From JAYUKV01 sp043764135 (GTDB lineage Bacteria; Patescibacteriota; JACMRA01): a DNA stretch of 13,542 nucleotides. Position numbers and translations under genes: made by a program. Each line of letters starts with the position of its first letter. Within the stretch, counting starts at the first letter, position 1. The notes beneath the pieces were generated by a model, which saw only the letters and a list, made by a program, of their open reading frames with translations, was not told where the DNA came from and did not search any database. Location of the stretch: the NCBI GenBank assembly GCA_043764135.1, contig JAYUKV010000063.1, forward strand, positions 1 to 13,542. The letters are read 5' to 3'. Below, in pieces: positions 6,663-12,975 of the stretch.

Positions 6663-7487
6663 ATGAGGCTTTCTCAAAGAGGTTTCAACCTAAGAAGCAA
6701 TCGAGTTCCATTATCAAGGGTTTTCTTGATTTTGATTGGATTTGGATTGCTATCTGGTTTTTTACAAGCTTGTTCTCCATCAACTGAAACTCAAGTTGAG
6801 CAAAACATTGAATCTTCAGCCCCCTTAACCACTTCTGGTGGTAAGCTTATGGTTGAAGGGTCTTCTACTGATGAGGTCAACTCTGCAATTCAGTGTGACG
6901 GCGAAGTTGATGAAAATGGAGCTACCAAGCCAGGTACTACAACCACACCTGACACATCAGATGATTGTAGCACAATTAGTGGTGTTCCATATTTTCAACC
7001 AGACCCGGAATCTGCAGGAAGTGGGACAATCTTATATAGAGAATCACCTGGTTCTAACGTAATCGTTGTTCACGATCATTACACTCCTTCTCCATCTTTT
7101 TGGTATTTTGGTGGTTCTTCTCGAACTGTCATTATGCCTTCAAGCATGATGTATTCAGGAGGACAGCCAGTCTTTCAAGGCAGCCGAGCTGTTTTGTCAA
7201 GCACTCCTAATACTCCAACAGTAGCTAGAACACCGATTATTACTAGTAATGGAAAACCTTCTGTTACTCCATTAAAATCGACTGCAAGTTTTGTTGCTCC
7301 TATCACTAATACCCCTATTAGTGGAGGAAAACTTACACAATCACACATCTCTAGCAGCTCAGCAAAAGTTTCTGCGCCATCCTCTAGTTTCAGTTCTTCT
7401 ACAAAGTCTGTTCCTAGTAGAAGTAGTGTTCGAGCTTCTGTAAGCCGAGGAGTAAGCGTTGGTAGTTCTCATTCTTCAGCGGGGTAA
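6663..7487 (+). CDS. Ser-rich lipoprotein resembling YgiB/DUF1190
   Basis: A 274-residue lipoprotein precursor. It has a basic N-terminus (Arg at 2, 6, 11, 14, 19), a hydrophobic segment (20-34) and a lipobox LQAC with the lipidated Cys at 37. The mature chain has an acidic Thr/Pro-rich part with a Cys pair (about 79 and 102), an aromatic part FWYFGGSS, and a long Ser/Thr/Val tail with scattered Arg that ends SSHSSAG. Escherichia coli YgiB, as I recall it, has the same plan: long basic start, lipobox, a Phe-Trp segment in mid-chain, and a Ser/Thr-rich tail ending in Gly. The next gene is a YgiC-like protein, which strengthens this. The direct sequence similarity I can see is weak, so family membership is an inference from architecture and context. 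Start is supported by AGGAG. Confidence 0.75.
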   Translation: MRLSQRGFNLRSNRVPLSRVFLILIGFGLLSGFLQACSPSTETQVEQNIESSAPLTTSGGKLMVEGSSTDEVNSAIQCDGEVDENGATKPGTTTTPDTSDDCSTISGVPYFQPDPESAGSGTILYRESPGSNVIVVHDHYTPSPSFWYFGGSSRTVIMPSSMMYSGGQPVFQGSRAVLSSTPNTPTVARTPIITSNGKPSVTPLKSTASFVAPITNTPISGGKLTQSHISSSSAKVSAPSSSFSSSTKSVPSRSSVRASVSRGVSVGSSHSSAG

Positions 7488-7545
7488 TCTCAATTCTTGG
7501 TTAACCTAAAAAATTAAGTAAGTGCTGAGGATGTCATTTCAACTA

Positions 7546-7580
7546 AGTCTACTTATTTACAAACAATAAGTAGACTATTT
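7546..7580 (+). terminator. hairpin between lipoprotein and ATP-grasp genes
   Basis: A perfect 12-pair stem (7546-7557 with 7565-7576) with a 7-base loop is followed by only ATTTTC. The stem is strong and the T-tract weak, so partial termination is plausible: it could lower expression of the downstream gene relative to the lipoprotein or protect the 3' end of the first message. Confidence 0.55.
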
Positions 7581-7627
7581 TCAAAACATATCAATTACGT
7601 TCAAAATTTCACCACAGGAACAACATC

Positions 7628-9115
7628 ATGCTTATCAAGAATTCTTCTCTTAAAGCCGCTCTTAACAATCCAGAAAAATACAGCAAACTGGACCAATGGT
7701 CACGTCAATATTATTCACAGATTCCTGGCGGACTTGCTGCTTCTCTTGAAACACGTCAAGACAACCCATATATTCTATGGGATACAGTTCAAGTTACCCC
7801 TCAGATGTGCGATGCTATTCGTTTAGCAGGGCACAAGATTTATACTGCTATCAGAGCTGGACTTGTTCCTTTGATGCAGTCTTCTGAACTTCTATATAAT
7901 GAGTATGGACTACCTGAAGAATATTTACCATTAGGTTTGGCAGATGATGTTCCTCTAGGTGATATGAGAATTGATTTGAGTATTAATGCGCAAGCATATT
8001 ATGACTCTATCAATAAAGGTTCTTCGATCCTGCCAGAGCATATCAAAGCCATCGAATGGAATTGTGAAACACCTTCTTTCATGTGGGAATCAGGATCTGG
8101 ACAGAACTTGATTACAGATGCACTTGGAGGGAAATCACCAAATCTACACGGTAAAGACTGGACCCTGCAAATGGGACGAGATTTTACTCAATACATTGAA
8201 GCGATCTGCAAAGCTCGCAAAATTGATCCCCGTACAACCCCACTTTACTTTGCCTATCCTGGCGATGAAAGTAATGGATTCGTACATGAAGACAATCTTT
8301 CTTTCTTTGAAAGAATGGGTCAATACGAATCAGCATCTGGCTATCCTGCCAAGTTTCGATTCTTCCAAGATTTAATTTTGGATGCAGATGAAATTGTAAA
8401 AGGAATGTTCGATGCTCAAGATAATAAGATGGTTAAACTCTTGTTTAGTCATCTCCCTTACGAAATGTTAATTGCAGAAAATGGCATTATTGCACTTGCT
8501 CAGTTTCCAGAACTTATTGGCGAATCCATTTCTCCAGCAAGATACTGGGACTACTTGGTCAAAGCTATTCTCGACAAAACTGTAACAAAAGTACCCGGAA
8601 CTCAAGCTGCTTATGCACAAAGCAAAGCATTCTATGCTTTTCTATACGAAAGCATGCTTGAAGGCAAATGGAATGAAGGAAGTGGTGAAATTGCTGATAT
8701 CATTCGCACCCATCTCTTACCCACTGCTTGCACCCCGGAATTTCTTCACCAATATGGGCTTTGGCTTGACAAACAAGTCTTTGAAAAACCTGTGTACGGT
8801 CGTGAAGGAGCCGGCATTTATGCATACAAAGTCGATTCTCAAGATCCTGAAAAGTTTGAAATGGTGCTTGACACCTTTAAACAAGATCCTGAGGTAGACG
8901 AGTGGTATGAAGACCAGAATGCAATCTATCAACATGAAGGCGAACTTCCAAAAGTTAAATACGAAGATGGTGAACTCACATTAATGTTTACTGTTTATGT
9001 ATCTGCGTTGGGTCAAGGTTGTCTGATCGGTTGTAGAGCTCACGCAAACAGTGAATTGACTGCCATCAATCCCGAAAGTGGTATTTGGGTACCTCTTGAA
9101 ATTAAGGAAAACTAG
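7628..9115 (+). CDS. glutathionylspermidine-synthase-like ATP-grasp protein (YgiC/YjfC type)
   Basis: A 495-residue cytosolic protein matching the synthetase (ATP-grasp amide ligase) domain of the GspS family. Against Escherichia coli YgiC I can align EWNCETPSFMWES (143-155; YgiC ENNADTPTSLYEA), SHLPYEMLIAE (274-284; KLYPWEFMLRE), the ATP-binding strand KPVYGREGAGI (387-397; KPIFSREGANV) and a similarly placed C-terminal region. There is no N-terminal amidase domain as in full GspS, so hydrolysis of a conjugate is not expected. It is about 100 residues longer than YgiC, mainly as inserts in the middle. The family joins an amine to a carboxylate with ATP; the substrate for YgiC-type members is unclear. 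It follows the YgiB-like lipoprotein as in enterobacteria. AGGAA precedes the ATG. Base composition looks richer in GC than the minus-strand genes. Stop codon is TAG. Confidence 0.87.
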   Translation: MLIKNSSLKAALNNPEKYSKLDQWSRQYYSQIPGGLAASLETRQDNPYILWDTVQVTPQMCDAIRLAGHKIYTAIRAGLVPLMQSSELLYNEYGLPEEYLPLGLADDVPLGDMRIDLSINAQAYYDSINKGSSILPEHIKAIEWNCETPSFMWESGSGQNLITDALGGKSPNLHGKDWTLQMGRDFTQYIEAICKARKIDPRTTPLYFAYPGDESNGFVHEDNLSFFERMGQYESASGYPAKFRFFQDLILDADEIVKGMFDAQDNKMVKLLFSHLPYEMLIAENGIIALAQFPELIGESISPARYWDYLVKAILDKTVTKVPGTQAAYAQSKAFYAFLYESMLEGKWNEGSGEIADIIRTHLLPTACTPEFLHQYGLWLDKQVFEKPVYGREGAGIYAYKVDSQDPEKFEMVLDTFKQDPEVDEWYEDQNAIYQHEGELPKVKYEDGELTLMFTVYVSALGQGCLIGCRAHANSELTAINPESGIWVPLEIKEN

Positions 9116-9143
9116 TACTTAATTCAAAAATCCACCCTATCGC

Positions 9144-9164
9144 GAATTGATATTGTTTCAATTC
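9144..9164 (+). other. small hairpin in the 3' untranslated region
   Basis: GAATTGA (9144-9150) pairs with TCAATTC (9158-9164) around a 7-base loop, two bases before the main terminator. It has no T-tract of its own; it may stack on the terminator or stabilise the message end. Confidence 0.3.
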
Positions 9165-9166
9165 TA

Positions 9167-9202
9167 ATCCCATAGATATTTATTATCTATGGGATATTTT
9201 TT
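9167..9202 (+). terminator. intrinsic terminator of the ATP-grasp gene
   Basis: A perfect 12-pair stem (9167-9178 with 9184-9195), 5-base loop, then ATATTTTTT. The end of the T-tract (9201-9202) is also the first two bases of the next gene's TTGACA. Confidence 0.88.
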
Positions 9203-9229
9203 GACATTATTGTAGAATTATTAAATAAT
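9201..9229 (+). promoter_or_regulatory. promoter of the 151-residue gene
   Basis: TTGACA (9201-9206), exactly 17 bases, AATAAT (9224-9229, five of six consensus bases). Transcription would start near 9236, leaving a leader of about 25 bases that includes the Shine-Dalgarno AGGA (9249-9252). Confidence 0.65.
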
Positions 9230-9261
9230 TTAGAGTCTAAACACTAAGTAGGACAATTCTA

Positions 9262-9717
9262 ATGTCTAAGAAATCTCATAAGACTCTTTCTTGTTTGATT
9301 GTAACTAGATTGAGCGGTAATTTACCGAATGATCTAATTATCTCTTCTTCTTCTCTTGTTGAACAACTCAAAGAGATGAAATCTTCTTTGGCTAAGCAGC
9401 TAAAAGAATTAGATACCAAACACAAAACCTCTTTTCCAATTTCTCCCGATATCGAACTGAGTATTGTTACAATGATTCTTGAACATTGGCAAGAATTATG
9501 CAGCCAACTTGATCAATCTATCAAAGTAAATAAATCAAGAACACTAAAATCTAATTGTGACAAATCCATTCGCAACATTAACTCTAAGGTGTGGAAACTA
9601 GAAGCTTTAATAGAAGGTAAAACTTCTTCTGATTGTCCTAAACTCTATTATCCACCTATTAACGATCCAACAATATCAGATTACTATATTTCAAATATTG
9701 ATCAATTAGGAATCTAA
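9262..9717 (+). CDS. soluble helical protein, unknown function
   Basis: A 151-residue protein with no signal peptide or membrane segment. Residues 32-50 (VEQLKEMKSSLAKQLKELD part) have a strong amphipathic, possibly coiled-coil pattern, and residues 62-90 and 95-120 look helical too. The C-terminus is Tyr/Pro/Asn-rich and polar (YYPPINDPTISDYY region). Four Cys (11, 80, 99, 125) show no metal-site spacing. I do not recognise the family. It has its own promoter and terminator, a clear Shine-Dalgarno and sits between the ATP-grasp gene and the helicase on the same strand, so it is an independent unit and no functional link is shown. The expression signals make it a real gene despite the lack of homology. 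Confidence 0.75.
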   Translation: MSKKSHKTLSCLIVTRLSGNLPNDLIISSSSLVEQLKEMKSSLAKQLKELDTKHKTSFPISPDIELSIVTMILEHWQELCSQLDQSIKVNKSRTLKSNCDKSIRNINSKVWKLEALIEGKTSSDCPKLYYPPINDPTISDYYISNIDQLGI

Positions 9718-9726
9718 CTTACTACG

Positions 9727-9753
9727 CCAGTCTAATAAAGACTGGTTATTTTA
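9727..9753 (+). terminator. intrinsic terminator of the 151-residue gene
   Basis: A 7-pair stem (9727-9733 with 9739-9745), 5-base loop AATAA, then TTATTTTA. It begins ten bases after the stop codon and runs directly into the TTGACA of the helicase promoter. Confidence 0.75.
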
Positions 9754-9782
9754 TTGACATTAAAACCAAAACAACCCACAAT
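9754..9782 (+). promoter_or_regulatory. promoter of the DEAD-box helicase gene
   Basis: TTGACA (9754-9759), 17 bases, CACAAT (9777-9782, four of six bases). The -10 is weak. The leader would be about 36 bases and contains AGAGG (9808-9812), which fits a Shine-Dalgarno for the ATG at 9825. Confidence 0.5.
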
Positions 9783-9824
9783 TAAATGTAAACTATACCT
9801 GTATTAAAGAGGTATACAATCCAT

Positions 9825-11261
9825 ATGTTATTTGAAGATTTAAATCTAATCCAACCAATCCTACAAGCTCTTAAAGAGCAAGGATATAAGTCCCCTACAC
9901 CAATCCAAGCCCAAGCAATTCCACTAGTTCTTGAAAATAAGGACTTAATTGCTATCGCTCAGACCGGAACTGGTAAAACTGCAGCTTTTGCAATCCCAAT
10001 AATCCAAACCTTAATGGCCCAACCAAAAGTTGATGGCGTTAAACGTAAAATCAGAGTTTTGGTATTAACCCCAACAAGAGAACTAGCGACTCAAATCAGT
10101 GATAACTTCGACGATTATGGTAAATATACCCATATTAAAAGTAAAGTAATATTTGGTGGAGTTAGCCAATATGCACAAGTTGAGATCATCCGTAAAGGAC
10201 TAGATGTCTTAATTGCAACACCAGGAAGATTAATTGATCTTCTTAATCAAGGATTGGTTGACCTTTCTCATGTACAGATATTAGTGTTAGATGAAGCTGA
10301 TAACATGTTAGATATGGGATTTGTTAAAGAAGTTAAGAGGATTATTACCAAGATTCCTAAACAACGACAATCTCTCCTATTCTCTGCGACTATGCCTAAA
10401 GCTATTGAAGAATTGGCTGATACAATATTAGTTAATCCTGCTAAAGTTCAAGTAAACCCTGTCTCATCTACAGCAGAAAAAGTAAATCAAGTTGTATATT
10501 TTGTTGACAAGATAAACAAGAAAAATCTTCTTATTGAAGTACTTCAAGACAAAAAAATAGAAAGAGTATTGGTCTTTACAAGAACTAAGCACGGTGCTGA
10601 TCGAGTAGTAAAAGATTTATTAAAAGCTGGTATTCAATCAGCGGCTATCCATGGTAACAAAAGTCAAAATGCAAGACAAAACGTTTTATCACAATTCAAA
10701 TCAAGCAGGATAAGAGCATTAGTTGCTACTGATATTGCTGCTCGTGGTATTGATATTGACGAATTAACTCATGTAATTAACTTCGAACTTCCTAATGTAC
10801 CTGAACAATATGTTCATAGAATTGGTAGAACAGGTAGGGCTGGAGCTAGTGGAACAGCAATTAACTTCTGCGATATAGAAGAAAAAGCATACTTAAAAGA
10901 CATTGAAAAAGTTATCAAGAAGCAAGTTCCAGTTATTGAAGATCACTCTTTTCCAATGGAGATATTCGAATTCGTAAAAGAAAAGAGAGAACCAAGACCT
11001 CCTAGAGCATCGAGATTAACAGTTGTAACAAACAGAAAAGAAGATATTGAAAAATCAAAAGGAGACAAGTTCAAACCTAGAGAAAAACCTACACCAACTC
11101 AAGTTAAAGCCCAAACCAAAGAAATGAAAAAATACCAAGATTACACCTTAGTTCAACCTGCTAAGAAAAAATCATTTGGTGGCAAACCTTTTAGACAAGC
11201 TGGAGGACCTTCAAAAGGTTCGTTTGGAAGAAACACTAGAGGTAGAAGTGGAAAAAGATAA
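9825..11261 (+). CDS. DEAD-box ATP-dependent RNA helicase, RhlE-like
   Basis: A 478-residue RNA helicase with the complete DEAD-box set: Q motif GYKSPTPIQ (20-28), motif I AQTGTGKT (45-52), PTRELA (83-88), TPGR (132-135), DEAD (156-159), SAT (187-189), ARGIDI (306-311) and HRIGRTGR (331-338). The two RecA-like domains end at about 370. The remaining 110 residues are a basic, low-complexity tail rich in Lys, Arg, Pro and Gly ending in an RG-rich stretch, typical of RhlE/DeaD-group proteins that bind structured RNA. Likely roles in this family are ribosome assembly, RNA decay or cold adaptation; which one cannot be read from the sequence. No DbpA-type RNA-binding domain is seen. It is a single-gene unit with its own promoter and terminator. 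Confidence 0.95.
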   Translation: MLFEDLNLIQPILQALKEQGYKSPTPIQAQAIPLVLENKDLIAIAQTGTGKTAAFAIPIIQTLMAQPKVDGVKRKIRVLVLTPTRELATQISDNFDDYGKYTHIKSKVIFGGVSQYAQVEIIRKGLDVLIATPGRLIDLLNQGLVDLSHVQILVLDEADNMLDMGFVKEVKRIITKIPKQRQSLLFSATMPKAIEELADTILVNPAKVQVNPVSSTAEKVNQVVYFVDKINKKNLLIEVLQDKKIERVLVFTRTKHGADRVVKDLLKAGIQSAAIHGNKSQNARQNVLSQFKSSRIRALVATDIAARGIDIDELTHVINFELPNVPEQYVHRIGRTGRAGASGTAINFCDIEEKAYLKDIEKVIKKQVPVIEDHSFPMEIFEFVKEKREPRPPRASRLTVVTNRKEDIEKSKGDKFKPREKPTPTQVKAQTKEMKKYQDYTLVQPAKKKSFGGKPFRQAGGPSKGSFGRNTRGRSGKR

Positions 11262-11262
11262 A

Positions 11263-11288
11263 CACCCTATAAAGGGTGATTTGTTTTG
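11263..11288. terminator. bidirectional terminator between convergent genes
   Basis: CACCCT (11263-11268) pairs with AGGGTG (11273-11278) around a 4-base loop, one base after the helicase stop. The plus side continues ATTTGTTTTG. The minus side continues TTTATCTTTTTCC, partly inside the helicase coding end, so the same hairpin can end the photolyase-like transcript. Confidence 0.75.
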
Positions 11289-11317
11289 CTAATAATCTAT
11301 TGTTAATAACTGTTATA

Positions 11318-12373
11318 TTAAACTAATTTTTCAGCTTCAGTCCAAAACTTGAAGAAAGAAGTATAATAATTAGTAAGACTTGGGTACAATCTAGCAATAG
11401 GTTGATCAATTATTGTTTGATACTTAGTTTTTAAAACTTCGAGCTCAGCTTTTGTGCCAATAAAAATCTTAGCTTTTGGTATTTCTTCTTTTAACCAGTA
11501 TTGAATTAGACCCCATTTTAACTTGGACATTGGGTGCTTAGATTGTAATTCAGAATCGATGAATAAAACCACATCTGACTTTGGTAAATTAGCTGTACTG
11601 TGAATACTGTTTTCAGATATTAGAACCATTGTGGGATAGTTTCTATAAGTGAACGACTGCTCTTCAGTAGTCTCAATAGAAGTAAAAGGAGTATAATCTC
11701 CACGCTCTTTTAATACATCAGGAATATCCATATTAGCAATATACTCATAATCAAAGTCCAAAAAAGTACCCTCTTGGCTACTACCACTATACTTATTTAT
11801 ATTTTCTTGGTTAGCATAATACTTCTTGGATGAAAAAGTCCCACATATCCACTGCCAAGATAACATATTAGATGCATAATTACCGTCAATTAAACAATTA
11901 TACATCCAATCAGCACCAACTCTCCAATCAGTCTTAGCAACATTTGTAACTATTGAGGCAATCCACATACGCTCATGATTGTGTAAGTAACCAGTCTTGT
12001 ACATTTTATTAATTGCCTCATCAATAACTTCTATCCCAGTTCTTGCTTCAATGATTGCCAAAGGAAGTTTATCATAAATTCCATCTGTTTGTGGATATTT
12101 AAAAGAGTCGAATATCTCCACTCCTTTTGCTTGATAAACGGATATAAAATAGTCTCTCCAGGACAATTCTTGGACCCATTTCATAGATCGAGCAAGTGAA
12201 GTCTTAGCTAATGTTAATTGTTTAACTTCAGGTAAGGTAAGAATTCCTAGATTGATATATGGAGACAAGTAACTTACATGACCAGTTAAGAAGTTACGAG
12301 AGTTTGCATACGATGCAGGCTTAAATGATTTTATGTATTCAATGATTTCAGCTTTTGTTTTGAATTGATTCAT
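11318..12373 (-). CDS. photolyase/cryptochrome FAD-domain protein with atypical domain order
   Basis: A 351-residue protein whose first 205 residues match the helical FAD-binding domain of DNA photolyases and cryptochromes: SRNFLTGHVSYLSPYINLG (25-43; family TSRLSPYLHFG), WVQELSWRDYF (66-76), TGIEVIDEAI (112-121), TGYLHNHERMW (127-137), DWRVG (149-153) and SNMLSWQWICG (168-178). Trp150, and Trp173 or Trp175, fit two positions of the photoreduction chain; the region of the outer third Trp (about 90-110) has none. The usual N-terminal alpha/beta antenna domain is missing. Instead residues 230-351 form an unassigned alpha/beta-looking region (VVLFIDSE, KAKIFIGTKAEL). A related helical flavoprotein with a non-repair role is possible. 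The terminator at 11263-11288 serves its 3' end. Confidence 0.82.
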   Translation of the reverse strand: MNQFKTKAEIIEYIKSFKPASYANSRNFLTGHVSYLSPYINLGILTLPEVKQLTLAKTSLARSMKWVQELSWRDYFISVYQAKGVEIFDSFKYPQTDGIYDKLPLAIIEARTGIEVIDEAINKMYKTGYLHNHERMWIASIVTNVAKTDWRVGADWMYNCLIDGNYASNMLSWQWICGTFSSKKYYANQENINKYSGSSQEGTFLDFDYEYIANMDIPDVLKERGDYTPFTSIETTEEQSFTYRNYPTMVLISENSIHSTANLPKSDVVLFIDSELQSKHPMSKLKWGLIQYWLKEEIPKAKIFIGTKAELEVLKTKYQTIIDQPIARLYPSLTNYYTSFFKFWTEAEKLV

Positions 12374-12378
12374 GATTT

Positions 12379-12407
12379 AGTATTTCAAACATTAAACGGA
12401 TTTGCAA
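12379..12407 (-). promoter_or_regulatory. candidate promoter of the photolyase-like gene
   Basis: Minus strand TTGCAA (12407-12402), 17 bases, AATACT (12384-12379, four of six). The ATG lies five bases after this box, so the message would be nearly leaderless. The -35 is a palindrome shared with the divergent gene. Confidence 0.35.
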
Positions 12408-12430
12408 GTTAATATTAAATAGGTTAAACT
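12402..12430 (+). promoter_or_regulatory. candidate promoter of the 147-residue gene
   Basis: TTGCAA (12402-12407), 17 bases, TAAACT (12425-12430, four of six). The leader would be about 12 A/T bases with no Shine-Dalgarno before the ATG at 12449. Confidence 0.35.
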
Positions 12431-12448
12431 AACTTAAAAATAAAAATT

Positions 12449-12892
12449 ATGAAAACAAAAATACTAGCAGTCACAATCCAAGAGAATGAAAGCAACATCT
12501 ACGAATATAACGATGGCAAATTATTATTCAATTCAGTAATTGATAATGATATGACTACATCACACGAAGAGGCTAGAGATAACGTTAATGAATTCGCCAC
12601 TGGACACGGTAAAATAGTTGATGGTAACGAAGGTCAGTGGAAAGCAGATGTACACAAACATATCTTAAGATATACTTTTATCGGTTTACAAGAATTATAC
12701 AAAACCCAAGAGATTAAAGCCTACAATCACATTGTCATTTTCTATTCTTCCAATACCTCAAAAGATGATTTAGAAGAACAAGTTAATAAGTTTAAAATCA
12801 ACAATCATGGTCTTGAAATCAAAATAGTTAACAAGAATCTAATCGGTCATGATGAAGTACTTAAAGGAATTGAAAAAATTATCGAACTATAG
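12449..12892 (+). CDS. small alpha/beta protein, possibly host-attachment/baeRF-like
   Basis: A 147-residue soluble protein. It begins with a strand (KTKILAVTIQENESNIYEY, 2-20), continues with a charged middle part (SHEEARDNVNEFATGHGK), a helix (about 70-85), a second core strand HIVIFYSS (93-100 region), a helix, and ends with IKIVNKNLIGHDEVLKGIEKI. The order strand, helix, strand and the closing K-[DN]-L-x-x-H pattern resemble the host-attachment proteins (Pfam Host_attach), small relatives of the bacterial eRF1-like group, whose typical end is KDLTHLSPEEI. The match is by pattern only and the sequence is divergent, so treat the family as a suggestion. The next gene starts 84 bases downstream with its own promoter. 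Stop codon is TAG. Confidence 0.65.
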   Translation: MKTKILAVTIQENESNIYEYNDGKLLFNSVIDNDMTTSHEEARDNVNEFATGHGKIVDGNEGQWKADVHKHILRYTFIGLQELYKTQEIKAYNHIVIFYSSNTSKDDLEEQVNKFKINNHGLEIKIVNKNLIGHDEVLKGIEKIIEL

Positions 12893-12930
12893 TGTTAGTA
12901 AAAAAGAACTTTATCTAGAACTTTATCAAT

Positions 12931-12946
12931 AAGTAAAATTTTACTT
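12931..12946. repeat. 16-base perfect palindrome over a -35 box
   Basis: AAGTAAAATTTTACTT is a perfect inverted repeat without spacer. It covers the TTTACT -35 (12940-12945) of the next gene. Two direct copies of AGAACTTTATC (12905-12915 and 12917-12927, 12-base period) lie just upstream. Together they could be a repressor or activator site, though AT-rich palindromes also arise by chance. Confidence 0.4.
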
Positions 12947-12968
12947 TATATAAATATTAATGTATAAT
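12940..12968 (+). promoter_or_regulatory. SRPBCC gene promoter, probably leaderless
   Basis: TTTACT (12940-12945), 17 bases, perfect TATAAT (12963-12968). The ATG at 12976 is seven bases past the -10, so transcription should start at or next to the start codon. There is no Shine-Dalgarno. Confidence 0.65.
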
Positions 12969-12975
12969 AATAAGT

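Noticed and set aside
6838..7062. Second-frame open stretch inside the lipoprotein gene
   Set aside because: It is an out-of-frame reading of a gene with a lipobox and strong Shine-Dalgarno.
7499..7506. GGTTAACC palindrome after the lipoprotein gene
   Set aside because: It is eight bases without a loop and of a kind common by chance; the 12-pair hairpin at 7546-7576 is the meaningful structure there.
8118..8935. Three open frames inside the ATP-grasp gene
   Set aside because: All overlap conserved blocks of the GspS-like protein and look like translations of the wrong frame.
12905..12927. Possible CRISPR-like or tandem repeat array
   Set aside because: There are only two 11-base copies one base apart, without spacers or cas genes.
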